A stretch of DNA of 64,000 nucleotides. It comes from Cytobacillus firmus. Lineage in GTDB: Bacteria > Bacillota > Bacilli > Bacillales > Cytobacillaceae. The translations under genes were made by a program, and so were the position numbers. The notes under the pieces were generated by a model, which searched no databases, was not told the origin of the DNA, and saw only the letters and a list, made by a program, of their open reading frames with translations. Positions 52,917 through 61,848 of the stretch are shown piece by piece (position 1 is the first letter of the stretch; each line of letters begins with the position of its first letter). The DNA is taken from NCBI RefSeq assembly GCF_023657595.1, contig NZ_CP098323.1:2070001-2134000 (forward strand). Reading direction: 5' to 3'.

Positions 52917-54140
52917 GTGGAGGTGAAACTGCACGATATTGGTGAAGGAATGACGGAAGCAGATATTAATTGCTTTTTAGTTAAGCCGGGGGATGCAGTC
53001 AAAGCAGACGATCCGCTTGTTGAAGTACAGACTGATAAAATGACTGCTGAAATACCTGCCCCGAAAGCAGGCATTATTAAGGAATTTACAGTGCAGCCTG
53101 GCGATACGGTTAAAGTGGGTTCGACCATTTTAATTTTAGAATCTGCTGGTGAGGAAGGCGCTGAAAAAGAGAATGCTGTTTCTATTCCTGTTTACACACA
53201 TTCGCCGCAGAAGCAAAACCATTCTTTTGTGGCATTCAAAGGAAATCGGGTTCTTGCTTCTCCTTTCACAAGAAAAATAGCGCGCGATAATGACATTGAT
53301 ATTGAGAAAATCATAGGAACAGGTCCTGCTGGCCGTATTTTAGATGAAGACATCTATCAATACATAGCTTCTCTTCAGACGAAGCCGGCCCATGATGAAC
53401 AGGAACAAGCAACTTTGAATGAAAACATAAAAAGTCCCCCTGCTGAGAAAGAGATCATTCCGTTCAGGGGCAGACGGAAGCAGATTGCCAGGAAAATGGC
53501 ACAATCACTCTTTACCATTCCCCATTGTACCCATTTTGAAGAAATCGATGTAACCGAGCTGATTGCTTTCAGAAAAGAGCTTAAGCTTCTAAACCTAAAT
53601 ATATCTGCTACAGCCTTTTTCCTGAAGGCTTTATCAATTTGCCTGAAGGAATTTCCTGTGTTTAATGCAGTGCTGCATGAAGAAAAGGAAGAAATACATT
53701 TGGCAGGTGAACATCATATCGGTATTGCGGTTGATACGGACGAAGGTCTAATCGTTCCGGTCATAAAGCATGTCGAAAATAAAACAATTAGAGAAATTCA
53801 TGCAGAAATGAAAAATCTGACGGAAAAAGCAGTGGAGAATAAGCTTACTGTTAAAGAAATTTCTGAGGGGACTTTTACAATCAGCAATGTGGGGCCTCTT
53901 GGCGGAAGCTTTGGAGCAACTCCGATTATCCAGCATCCGCAAACCGCTTTGGTATCTTTCCATAAAACAAAAAAGATGCCTGTTGTGACCGATGATGACC
54001 AGATTGTCATTCGGTCAATGATGAATATATCAATGTCTTTTGATCATAGAGTTGCAGACGGGGCGACAGCTGTACGCTTTACAAACCGCTTTGCTGAATT
54101 GATTAAAAATCCGAAAATGCTTGTTCTGGAGATGGTATAA
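52917..54140 (+). CDS. 2-oxoacid dehydrogenase complex E2 (dihydrolipoyl acyltransferase)
   Basis: 407 residues. One lipoyl domain with the lipoylated Lys in VQTDKMTAEI (about residue 42), a peripheral-subunit-binding domain (ASPFTRKIARDNDIDIEKIIGTGPAGRILDEDI, about 118-150) and a catalytic domain ending in SFDHRVADGATAV, the HxxxDG motif. GTG start after AGGAGGGG. Transfers the acyl group, here probably phenylacetyl, to CoA. Adjacent to E3 with no gap. Confidence 0.93.
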   Translation: MEVKLHDIGEGMTEADINCFLVKPGDAVKADDPLVEVQTDKMTAEIPAPKAGIIKEFTVQPGDTVKVGSTILILESAGEEGAEKENAVSIPVYTHSPQKQNHSFVAFKGNRVLASPFTRKIARDNDIDIEKIIGTGPAGRILDEDIYQYIASLQTKPAHDEQEQATLNENIKSPPAEKEIIPFRGRRKQIARKMAQSLFTIPHCTHFEEIDVTELIAFRKELKLLNLNISATAFFLKALSICLKEFPVFNAVLHEEKEEIHLAGEHHIGIAVDTDEGLIVPVIKHVENKTIREIHAEMKNLTEKAVENKLTVKEISEGTFTISNVGPLGGSFGATPIIQHPQTALVSFHKTKKMPVVTDDDQIVIRSMMNISMSFDHRVADGATAVRFTNRFAELIKNPKMLVLEMV

Positions 54141-55583
54141 ATGGTAGTTGGAGAACTGGCACATGAGCGTGATGTCATCGTAATCGGCGGCGGCCCCGGG
54201 GGCTATCATGCCGCAATCCGCGCTGCACAGCTGGGGCGAAATGTTACATTAGTTGAACAGGATCAGCTTGGCGGGATCTGTTTAAATAAAGGGTGCATAC
54301 CTTCCAAGATTCTCACACAGTCTGCTGAAAAATTCACTTCATTCCAGGAAGGGGAAAATTGGGGGCTTGAAGGAGGAAATATTTCATTAAACTTAAACAA
54401 GCTCCAGGAATACAAGCAGAAGAAAATTAAGCAGCTCCGGGCAGGAATTGAAGCCCTCTGTCAAGCTAATAAAATAGAAGTTCTTAATGGTTCAGCCTTT
54501 TTTCTGTCAGAGGATAAGATTGGGATCGAAAAAGGAGACCAATTTGACGTTTTCCGATTTCAAAATGCCATCATTGCGACCGGCGGCAGACCGGAAAAAC
54601 CTCTTTGGTTCAGAGAAATAAGTGAATTAGTATTCGATCAGCATTCCATTTCAAATTTGAGTGAAATACCCGATAAACTATTAATCTATGGCAATGATTA
54701 CATTGCCCTCGAAATAGGTATGGCCTATCAGGCACTGGGATCTAAAGTGACTCTGATCCTCGAAGATGGAAAAGAGGATTTTGATTTTGATCAGTCCATT
54801 TGCCGGGAACTGAAGAGGATATTAAAAAAGAAAAAAATAGATATTGTAAGAAATTCGGATGTATTGGGACTTGAGCATAATGAAGGAATGTTAACAGTAA
54901 CTTTTGAGAGTAAAGGAAAAAGAGAAACCATTTCAGGCACACATCTATTTGTTTCATCTTCCATTCGGCCAAACACTGACCAGCTGGGACTCTCCCGTAT
55001 AGGGGTGGAGCAATGTGAAGCAGGGTTTATTAAGGTTGACCGTCAAAGCCGGACAACACAGAAACATATTTTCGCAGTCGGTGATGTAACAGAAGGTCCT
55101 GCACTTGCGGTAAAAGCTATTAAACAAGGAAAAACAGCCGCTGAAGCAATTGCGGGAATTAAATCGGAATCAGATTTTCACTTCATTCCGATTGCTGCAC
55201 ATACACAGCCTCCTATTGCGTGTGCGGGGTTAACGGAACAGGAAGCCATTAACATGGGCTATGACATTGAAATTGGTGTATCCTCATTATCTGCCAACGG
55301 ATTCAGCACATTGAGCGGGAAAAAAGATGGATTTATAAAAGTGATCAGCTGCAGGAAAAAACAAGTTCTTCTGGGGATCCACATGGTAGGCTCCGGAGCA
55401 ATAGAATTAATTTCAGCTGGAATTACTGCATTGGAAATGGGAGCAAGGGATGAAGATTTAATTTTCCCTAACTACCCGCATCCAAGTATAAATGAAGGCT
55501 TGCTGGAAGCTGTAGAAGCTTTAAAGAATTTGGCTGTTCACATACCGCCCCTAAGCAAAAAAACGCAAAAAATAAAAGTATAA
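54141..55583 (+). CDS. lpdA: 2-oxoacid dehydrogenase complex E3 (dihydrolipoamide dehydrogenase)
   Basis: 480 residues. FAD motif VIVIGGGPGGYHAAIRAAQLG, redox disulfide GGICLNKGCIPSK, NAD domain, FAVGDVTEGPALAVKAIKQG, and the interface His-Glu near NYPHPSINEGLLEA. Immediately follows E2, so the complex has its own dedicated E3. Several positions are less canonical than housekeeping Lpd (for example KLLIYGNDYIALEIG for the usual GxGxxG), worth noting but not disabling on sequence alone. Confidence 0.9.
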   Translation: MVVGELAHERDVIVIGGGPGGYHAAIRAAQLGRNVTLVEQDQLGGICLNKGCIPSKILTQSAEKFTSFQEGENWGLEGGNISLNLNKLQEYKQKKIKQLRAGIEALCQANKIEVLNGSAFFLSEDKIGIEKGDQFDVFRFQNAIIATGGRPEKPLWFREISELVFDQHSISNLSEIPDKLLIYGNDYIALEIGMAYQALGSKVTLILEDGKEDFDFDQSICRELKRILKKKKIDIVRNSDVLGLEHNEGMLTVTFESKGKRETISGTHLFVSSSIRPNTDQLGLSRIGVEQCEAGFIKVDRQSRTTQKHIFAVGDVTEGPALAVKAIKQGKTAAEAIAGIKSESDFHFIPIAAHTQPPIACAGLTEQEAINMGYDIEIGVSSLSANGFSTLSGKKDGFIKVISCRKKQVLLGIHMVGSGAIELISAGITALEMGARDEDLIFPNYPHPSINEGLLEAVEALKNLAVHIPPLSKKTQKIKV

Positions 55584-55626
55584 ATTCCTTTAATGCAGAA
55601 GTGCATTATAGCTTTAACTTGAACTC

Positions 55627-55656
55627 TTGAGAACATTTACACGTTTCCTATATGAT
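55627..55656 (+). promoter_or_regulatory. Candidate promoter of hppD
   Basis: TTGAGA (55627-55632), 18-base spacer, TATGAT (55651-55656). A very weak version of the regulon motif (TGAGA-ACATTTACA-CGTTT) overlaps it at 55628-55646. Confidence 0.5.
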
Positions 55657-55696
55657 GAATTCAAAATATTATTAATATTAAAACGGAGGGGTTAGC

Positions 55697-56812
55697 ATGC
55701 AAAATGAAAAATTGTTGAAGGAACAGAAGGTAGCCGATTTCTTTCCTGTGAAGGAGGTAGATTATTTAGAAATCTATACAGGAAATGCAAAACAATCCTG
55801 CCATTATTTCTGCACAGCTTTCGGTTTTAAGCCAGTTGCTTATTCCGGTCTGGAAACCGGCAATAGAGAAACAGTCTCTTATGTCCTTCAGCAGAGAAAG
55901 ATTCGCCTGGTGATCACAGGAACATTAAATGACAGTTCCAGAGTTTCAAATTTCATTCATAAGCATGGAGATGGTGTAAAAGATATAGCATTAACTGTTG
56001 ATGATGTTGAAAAGGCATACAAAGCAGCGGTTGAAAGAGGTGCAATCGAAATACAGCCTCCAGCTGAGATAAAAGACGAATACGGCACGGTCAAAAAGGC
56101 AGTTATTGGTACATATGGAGATACCATTCATACACTTGTTGAACGGAATGATTATAAAGGGGTATTCATGCCTGGCTTTGAGCCTTATCAAACTGAAGTT
56201 CCATTTGAGGATGCAGGTTTTATCGGCGTCGACCATGTTGTTGGAAATGTAGAGAGAATGGAGGAATGGGTGAATTATTATGCAAATGTAATGGGCTTTA
56301 AGGAAATGAAGCACTTTACAGATAAAGACATTACAACAGAATATTCCGCTCTGATGTCCAAGGTTATGCATAATGGAGGCAGAATTAAGTTCCCAATTAA
56401 CGAGCCTGCAGAAGGGAAGCGCAAATCCCAGATTGAAGAATACCTTGAATACTACAACGGGGCTGGAGTACAGCATCTGGCCATTCTGACAGAAGATATT
56501 GTCAGCACTGTCAGCATCCTTCGCAAAAATGGGGTAGAGTTCTTAAGCACTCCAGATTCTTATTATGAAATGCTTTCTGAGCGCGTAGGGAAAATTGATG
56601 AAGAGATCGACAAATTGAAGGAATTAAATATTCTCGTTGACCGCGATGACGAAGGCTATCTGCTTCAAATTTTCACAAAACCAATCGTAGACCGTCCGAC
56701 CTTATTCATTGAAATCATTCAGCGTAAAGGTGCCAGAGGGTTTGGTGAAGGCAACTTTAAAGCACTCTTTGAATCTATTGAACGTGAGCAGGAAAGACGG
56801 GGGAATTTATAA
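55697..56812 (+). CDS. hppD: 4-hydroxyphenylpyruvate dioxygenase
   Basis: 371 residues. Two vicinal-oxygen-chelate halves. Iron ligands fit GVDHVVGNV (His), GVQHLAILTEDI (His) and FIEIIQRKGARGFGEGNFKALFESIEREQ (Glu), the last being the diagnostic C-terminal helix. It converts 4-hydroxyphenylpyruvate to homogentisate in tyrosine breakdown. Good ribosome site (GGAGGGG). A strong terminator directly follows, before the aminotransferase gene. Confidence 0.96.
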   Translation: MQNEKLLKEQKVADFFPVKEVDYLEIYTGNAKQSCHYFCTAFGFKPVAYSGLETGNRETVSYVLQQRKIRLVITGTLNDSSRVSNFIHKHGDGVKDIALTVDDVEKAYKAAVERGAIEIQPPAEIKDEYGTVKKAVIGTYGDTIHTLVERNDYKGVFMPGFEPYQTEVPFEDAGFIGVDHVVGNVERMEEWVNYYANVMGFKEMKHFTDKDITTEYSALMSKVMHNGGRIKFPINEPAEGKRKSQIEEYLEYYNGAGVQHLAILTEDIVSTVSILRKNGVEFLSTPDSYYEMLSERVGKIDEEIDKLKELNILVDRDDEGYLLQIFTKPIVDRPTLFIEIIQRKGARGFGEGNFKALFESIEREQERRGNL

Positions 56813-56823
56813 CTTTTCAGCTT

Positions 56824-56853
56824 AAAAGGGAGAAAGCATTTCTCCCTTTTTTA
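56824..56853 (+). terminator. Terminator between hppD and the aminotransferase gene
   Basis: AAAAGGGAGAAA-GCA-TTTCTCCCTTTT then TTAATAA; 12-bp perfect stem. Confidence 0.87.
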
Positions 56854-56879
56854 ATAAATTTTAGAAGGAGGCAGACCAG

Positions 56880-57974
56880 ATGGCTAGAATCCAGACAAAA
56901 AGCGCTGTGGAAAAGATTGTTTCTTATCCGCTTGGCAGCTCGCCGGAAGAGATCAAAGAAAAGTACAATTTAATGGCTGTCCGGAAAATGTCTGATAATG
57001 AAAATGTGTATGGCTGTTCACCCGAAGTCAGGAACAGCATCAGCAAAGCGATGAACAGTCTTTACTTTTACCCGGATGGCACTGTTTCCCTCCTCAAACG
57101 CAAGCTGGCCGGATTCTATAATATAAGTGAAGATAACTTTCTGGTCAGCAATGGTTCAGAAGAGATCATCCGATTATTGACTAGAGCATACATAAGTGCT
57201 GGAGATGAAGCTGTCATGGCTCAGAATACATTTCCACGATATGAAACAAACGTCCTTATTGAAGGAGGCAGTGCGATAACAGTACCGCTGCAAAATGGAA
57301 CACATAACTTAAGAGCCATGTATGAGAAGATGAATGAAAAAACAAAGATGGTGTTTATCTGCAATCCCAACAATCCTACAGGAACCATAGTCGGAAAAAC
57401 AGAACTGCTGCAATTCATTGATAAAGTTCCTTCAAACATCCTGATTATTCTTGATGAAGCATACTATGAATATGTGAATTCCGAGGATTATCCTGACTCT
57501 ATTCCGCTTCTTGCACAGAGGCCTAACTTAATCATCCTAAGGACTTTCTCCAAAATCTATGGTCTTGCAGGACTCCGTGTCGGCTATGGAATCATGCATC
57601 GGGAGATCGTGAATGACCTTCATAAGGTAAAAGATGTATTTAATGTCAACCACCTGGCACAGGCAGCGGCTTCTGCAGCACTAAATGATCAGGACTTTAT
57701 AAAGGATTGTGCACAAAAAAATGCCGAAGAGATGAAATTTGTGTGCCAAAAACTAACTGAATTACATGTCGGCTATTTTCCTTCCCAAACTAATTTTATG
57801 TATATTTTCAGCCAGCTTCCTATTGCAGACAACTTGATTGCAAATGGCTTGGTTGTCCGGAAAATGAAGCTTGACGGCTATCTTGATGCTTTTCGGATGA
57901 CGTTAGGAACAAGGGAAGATAATGAAGCGGCATTGGCTGTGATAAACAAACTTCTGAATGAAAAGGCGGTGTAG
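56880..57974 (+). CDS. HisC-like class II aminotransferase (likely aromatic)
   Basis: 364 residues. PLP enzyme of the histidinol-phosphate aminotransferase type: NENVYGCSPEV, YPDGTVSLLKRKLA, NPNNPTGTIV, ILDEAYYEYV and the Schiff-base Lys in RTFSKIYGLAGLRVGYG. HisC relatives often act on aromatic amino acids; lying between hppD and hmgA, this one most likely makes 4-hydroxyphenylpyruvate from tyrosine. AGAAGGAGG precedes ATG. First gene of a four-gene unit ending in hmgA. Confidence 0.87.
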   Translation: MARIQTKSAVEKIVSYPLGSSPEEIKEKYNLMAVRKMSDNENVYGCSPEVRNSISKAMNSLYFYPDGTVSLLKRKLAGFYNISEDNFLVSNGSEEIIRLLTRAYISAGDEAVMAQNTFPRYETNVLIEGGSAITVPLQNGTHNLRAMYEKMNEKTKMVFICNPNNPTGTIVGKTELLQFIDKVPSNILIILDEAYYEYVNSEDYPDSIPLLAQRPNLIILRTFSKIYGLAGLRVGYGIMHREIVNDLHKVKDVFNVNHLAQAAASAALNDQDFIKDCAQKNAEEMKFVCQKLTELHVGYFPSQTNFMYIFSQLPIADNLIANGLVVRKMKLDGYLDAFRMTLGTREDNEAALAVINKLLNEKAV

Positions 57975-57979
57975 GGCAT

Positions 57980-58600
57980 ATGGAATTAAATCCACAGAGT
58001 CTCGAGTGGAAAGACGCATATAAGCTGATGGTTGGCTCAATTCTGCCGCGTCCCATTGCGTTTGTTACCACTATGGACACAGATGGAAATGTTAATGCAG
58101 CTCCATTCAGCTTTTTTACAGCCATATGTGCAGATCCGATGCTGATTTGCTTTTCACCTATGCGAAAAGGGACAGATGGCTCTAAGAAAGATACGCTTGC
58201 TAATATTGAAGCCACTAAGGAATTCGTTATTAACATCGTCAGTGAAGACTTTACTGAAAAGATGAATATTTGTGCAGCGGATTATCCGGCTGGTATAGAC
58301 GAACTGGACGCAGCGGGTCTCGAAAAAGAAAAAAGTGCCTCTGTTAAGCCTCCTAGGGTTAAAGAATCAAAAGTCCACTTAGAATGCAGTCTCTATCAGG
58401 TACTTCACTTTGGAGAACAACCCGGTTCAGGAAGTCTGGTAATTGGAAAAGTGGAGCATGTGCATGTTGCTGAAGAGCTTTACGAAAATGGAAGGATTAA
58501 TTCCGAAAAGCTGAAGCCTGTTGGCCGGATGGCAGGACATATCTATACGAGGCCAATGACTGATGTATTTGAATTGATCCGAAAAACGGACCCAAGGTGA
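57980..58600 (+). CDS. Flavin reductase-like (DIM6/NTAB) protein
   Basis: 206 residues, split-barrel FMN-binding fold: MVGSILPRPIAFVTTMDTDGNVNAAPFSFFTAICADPMLICFSP and TKEFVINIVSEDFTEKMN, with IGKVEHVHVAEEL near the end. Such proteins supply reduced FMN or act as flavoredoxins. No oxygenase needing reduced flavin is adjacent, so its role in the homogentisate operon is unclear. Five bases after the aminotransferase gene, five before the FAH gene. Confidence 0.85.
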   Translation: MELNPQSLEWKDAYKLMVGSILPRPIAFVTTMDTDGNVNAAPFSFFTAICADPMLICFSPMRKGTDGSKKDTLANIEATKEFVINIVSEDFTEKMNICAADYPAGIDELDAAGLEKEKSASVKPPRVKESKVHLECSLYQVLHFGEQPGSGSLVIGKVEHVHVAEELYENGRINSEKLKPVGRMAGHIYTRPMTDVFELIRKTDPR

Positions 58601-58604
58601 TGCT

Positions 58605-59528
58605 ATGAAATTCATAACCTTTCGAAAACCGGATGGATCTATAAGAGCGGGCTGGCTGAAGAATGAGGAGTATGCTGTTGATATGCATGAAGCGACCAAT
58701 GGTGTTCTGCCCAAAACAATGCTGGCATTCCTTGAGAATCATGAGTTTTTTATGGAGTACCTATCTTCCAGCAAAAAACTGAAGAACACGGATAAAGGGG
58801 TATATCCTTTATCCGAAGTGAACTTAATGGCTCCACTGCCAAATCCAAAAAGCTTTCGGGATTTCTATGCTTTTGAAGAACACGTGAAAACGGCAAGAGA
58901 TAACCGCGGACTTGATATGATACCCGAATGGTATGAAATACCCGTCTTTTATTTTTCAAATCATCTGAGCATTAAGGGTCCAAATGAAGAAATTTCGCGT
59001 CCCAAGCATTGTGAATGGCTTGATTACGAGCTCGAAATTGCCTGTATTATCGGCAAAGAAGGAAAGGATATTAAAGCTGCCGAAGCGGATGATTATATAT
59101 TTGGGTATTGCATCCTGAATGATTGGAGTGCAAGAGATATTCAGCGAAAAGAAATGAAGGTAGGTCTTGGCCCTGCCAAAGGGAAGGATTTTGCCACTTC
59201 TGTCGGGCCATATATCGTTACAAAGGATGAGCTTGAGAATTTCCGTGTTGAAAATGGCTATGATTTGCTGATGACAGCAAAAGTCAACGGAACTCTTCTT
59301 TCAGAAGGGAATATGCAGGATATCTACTATTCCTTTTACGAAATGCTTGAGCGGGCTTCAGATGGTGTAACACTCTGCCCAGGTGAAATGATAAGCTCCG
59401 GGACTGTTGGCAGCGGCTGCATCCTTGAGCTGGGCACCGATGTGCACCGCTGGCTTAAGCCTGGAGATGAGGTTGAGCTTGAAATTGGCAATCTCGGAAT
59501 ATTAAAAAATCGGATCGCAAATGAGTGA
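58605..59528 (+). CDS. Fumarylacetoacetate hydrolase-family protein
   Basis: 307 residues. FAH C-terminal catalytic domain motifs: DYELEIACIIGKEGKDI (metal-binding Glu residues), FGYCILNDWSARDIQ, and GTVGSGCILELG with KPGDEVELEIGNLGILKN. Operon context with hmgA points to cleavage of fumaryl- or maleylacetoacetate to fumarate/maleate and acetoacetate. Ribosome site GGTGATG overlaps the end of the flavin reductase gene. Confidence 0.88.
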   Translation: MKFITFRKPDGSIRAGWLKNEEYAVDMHEATNGVLPKTMLAFLENHEFFMEYLSSSKKLKNTDKGVYPLSEVNLMAPLPNPKSFRDFYAFEEHVKTARDNRGLDMIPEWYEIPVFYFSNHLSIKGPNEEISRPKHCEWLDYELEIACIIGKEGKDIKAAEADDYIFGYCILNDWSARDIQRKEMKVGLGPAKGKDFATSVGPYIVTKDELENFRVENGYDLLMTAKVNGTLLSEGNMQDIYYSFYEMLERASDGVTLCPGEMISSGTVGSGCILELGTDVHRWLKPGDEVELEIGNLGILKNRIANE

Positions 59529-59537
59529 GGTGGAAAT

Positions 59538-60692
59538 ATGTTTTATCGTCAAATGGGGAAAATCCCGCACAAACGCCATACAACCTTCAAAAAATCGGAT
59601 GGAACTCTATTCAGGGAACAGGTAATGGGAACAAAAGGTTTTTCCGGCACCCAATCCATTCTTTATCATCACTATATGCCGACAGAAGTAGCACGAACTG
59701 AACTGATCGGAAAATATGTTCCAGAGTATGAAGATCAGGGGAGCTTAAAGCATAGGCATTTGTTTACAGATCAAATTGAAAAGAAAGGGGATGCACTTTC
59801 AGCAAGGGAATATCTGCTCGGGAATGATGACCTTTTAATAGGCACCATAAATATTACTGAGCCCATGAAAAGCTTTTACCGGAATGGCGATGGAGATGAG
59901 ATGCTCTACATTCACTATGGAACCGGAAAAGTTGAGACCATGTTCGGAACTTTATCCTATCGTCCTGGAGACTATGTCATTATTCCGATTGGCACTATTT
60001 ACCGCGTAATTCCGGATAAAGAGCAGATGACTAAAGTGCTCCTTGTTGAGTCTTTCAGCCAGATTACAACACCAAGAAGATACCGGAATGAGTATGGGCA
60101 GCTGCTTGAACATAGTCCATTTTGCGAACGGGATATCAGGGGACCGGAAACACTGGAAACATATGATCAAAAAGGAGAATATGAAATTATCACGAAAACC
60201 AGGGGATATTTGCATTCTCATATTCTGAATCATCACCCGCTTGATGTGGAGGGCTGGGACGGCTATCTTTATCCGTGGGTCTTTAATATAGAAGATTTTG
60301 AACCGATTACCGGAAGGGTGCATCAGCCTCCGCCGGTCCATCAGACATTTGAAGGCCATAACTTTGTTGTGTGTTCCTTTGTTCCCAGATTATATGACTA
60401 TCATCCAGAGGCCATCCCTGCCCCTTACTATCACAGCAATGTCAACAGTGATGAACTGCTGTACTATGTGGAAGGCAATTTCATGAGCAGGAAGGGGATT
60501 AGAGAAGGCTCCATCACCCTTCATCCAAGCGGGATTCCACATGGCCCTCACCCTGGAAAAACAGAAGCCAGCATAGGGAAAAAGGAAACTCTTGAGCTTG
60601 CTGTTATGATTGATACATTCAAGCCGTTAAAGCTGGTGAAACACGCTAATCTAATAGAAGATGAGAAGTACATGTTTACTTGGGTGGAGTAG
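59538..60692 (+). CDS. hmgA: Homogentisate 1,2-dioxygenase
   Basis: 384 residues. Cupin-type ring-cleaving oxygenase. Iron ligands fit PYYHSNVNSDELLYYVEGNF (His and Glu) and GIPHGPHPGKTEAS (His). The N-terminal FSGTQSILYHHYMPTEV and the HQPPPVHQTFEGHNFVVCSF strand are typical of the bacterial enzyme, slightly shorter than the human form. It opens homogentisate to maleylacetoacetate. No isomerase gene follows. Terminator directly after. Confidence 0.95.
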   Translation: MFYRQMGKIPHKRHTTFKKSDGTLFREQVMGTKGFSGTQSILYHHYMPTEVARTELIGKYVPEYEDQGSLKHRHLFTDQIEKKGDALSAREYLLGNDDLLIGTINITEPMKSFYRNGDGDEMLYIHYGTGKVETMFGTLSYRPGDYVIIPIGTIYRVIPDKEQMTKVLLVESFSQITTPRRYRNEYGQLLEHSPFCERDIRGPETLETYDQKGEYEIITKTRGYLHSHILNHHPLDVEGWDGYLYPWVFNIEDFEPITGRVHQPPPVHQTFEGHNFVVCSFVPRLYDYHPEAIPAPYYHSNVNSDELLYYVEGNFMSRKGIREGSITLHPSGIPHGPHPGKTEASIGKKETLELAVMIDTFKPLKLVKHANLIEDEKYMFTWVE

Positions 60693-60728
60693 AAAAAAAG
60701 CACTTTCCTTTCGGAGAGTGCTTTTTTA
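60693..60728. terminator. Bidirectional terminator
   Basis: AAAAAAAGCACTTTCC and GGAGAGTGCTTTTTT arms (one T-G pair), between convergent hmgA and degV-family genes. Confidence 0.85.
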
Positions 60729-61580
60729 ACTTGCGTTCTGCCAAATAATGGCTAGAGTTCCCTCGCCGGCATGTGCAGCGATCGTTGAACTAATATCACC
60801 AATGAAAATATCGAGGCGCGGAAAATGGGACTTTATTTCTTCGGCCAGCTCCTCCGCATTTGCAGGCACATTCCCATGCATGATTTGAACCTGGGGGATT
60901 GTGTGGTTTTCATATGAATTCCCAAGCAATTCTATCATTCTTTTGATTGCTTTTTTTTCTGAACGGACTTTATCAAACAGTTCAAACTCCCCATCCCGGT
61001 TAATGCGGATAATTGGCTTTATTTTTAATATGCTTCCCAGCAGGTATTGTGTGCCTGACATTCTGCCGCCCTTATAAAATTGCTCAAGGCTTCCAAGCAA
61101 TATATAATTCTCGGATTTCTCTGTCTCACTTTGCAGGATATCTGCAATTTTATGCGCCGGCATATCATTTTCAGCAAGCTTTAATCCTTTATTGATCAAT
61201 GTTGTAATAGCATAAGACATACATTTAGAATCGACTGTGAAAATAGGAAACTCTGCCAGCTCTGCTCCGGCTATACAGCTATTTAGCGTGCCGCTAAGCT
61301 TGCTGGATACATGAACAGCAACTGCAGCATCATATTCCGGCTTCAATGATTCAAATAGTTCCGCAAATTTTCCGGCGGAGGGCTGTGAAGTTTTAGGAAC
61401 TTCTTTTTCATTGCGAATCCGGCTATACAGCTGATCTGTATTTAAATCAATACCATCTTCATAGGATTCCTCACCGAATGTAATAGTTAGAGGAACCACA
61501 TAAACGTCAGGATGTCCCAGCATCTCCTTAGTAACATAGGCTGTGCTGTCTGTAATCCAGGCAATTTTCTTTTTTATCAT
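60726..61580 (-). CDS. DegV-family fatty acid-binding protein
   Basis: 284 residues from ATG 61580 (MIKKKIAWITDSTAY; AAAGGAC is about 12 bases upstream); the longer frame to 61670 is unsupported. Motifs ITDSTAYVTKEML, TSQPSAGKFAELF, VHVSSKLSGTLNS, VDSKCMSYAI and EQFYKGGRMSG are the DegV/FakB pattern that binds a fatty acid for phosphorylation by FakA. Confidence 0.9.
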   Translation of the reverse strand: MIKKKIAWITDSTAYVTKEMLGHPDVYVVPLTITFGEESYEDGIDLNTDQLYSRIRNEKEVPKTSQPSAGKFAELFESLKPEYDAAVAVHVSSKLSGTLNSCIAGAELAEFPIFTVDSKCMSYAITTLINKGLKLAENDMPAHKIADILQSETEKSENYILLGSLEQFYKGGRMSGTQYLLGSILKIKPIIRINRDGEFELFDKVRSEKKAIKRMIELLGNSYENHTIPQVQIMHGNVPANAEELAEEIKSHFPRLDIFIGDISSTIAAHAGEGTLAIIWQNAS

Positions 61581-61805
61581 AAATGTTTTAAGTCCTTTGT
61601 CAATTATTTTGGAATAAATTGAACCGCTTCCATTATTGAAAACTCCCCTCATTATACACGAATAGACCATTACCTGTATTGCTTTTTAGTGATCCATTTA
61701 TAGGAAATATCCTGTGTATGTCAGTTAGAAGTATATATGGAGCACTTGAAGGCAAATAAGAATCTTTTGTGAACAATGAATGTAATGATAAAAAGTATCT
61801 TAAAA

Positions 61806-61832
61806 TGAAAAAATCCCCTGCGTGGCAGGGGA
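61806..61832 (-). terminator. Terminator of the ABC-F gene
   Basis: On the minus strand TCCCCTG-CCACG-CAGGGGA is followed by TTTTTTCATTTTA. Confidence 0.83.
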
Positions 61833-61848
61833 GAGTCCTTAATCTTTA

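Noticed and set aside
54660-54720. Frameshift or damage in the E3 gene's NAD-binding motif
   Set aside because: The frame is open and the rest of the protein is normal; LIYGNDYIALEIG is a sequence variant, not a break.
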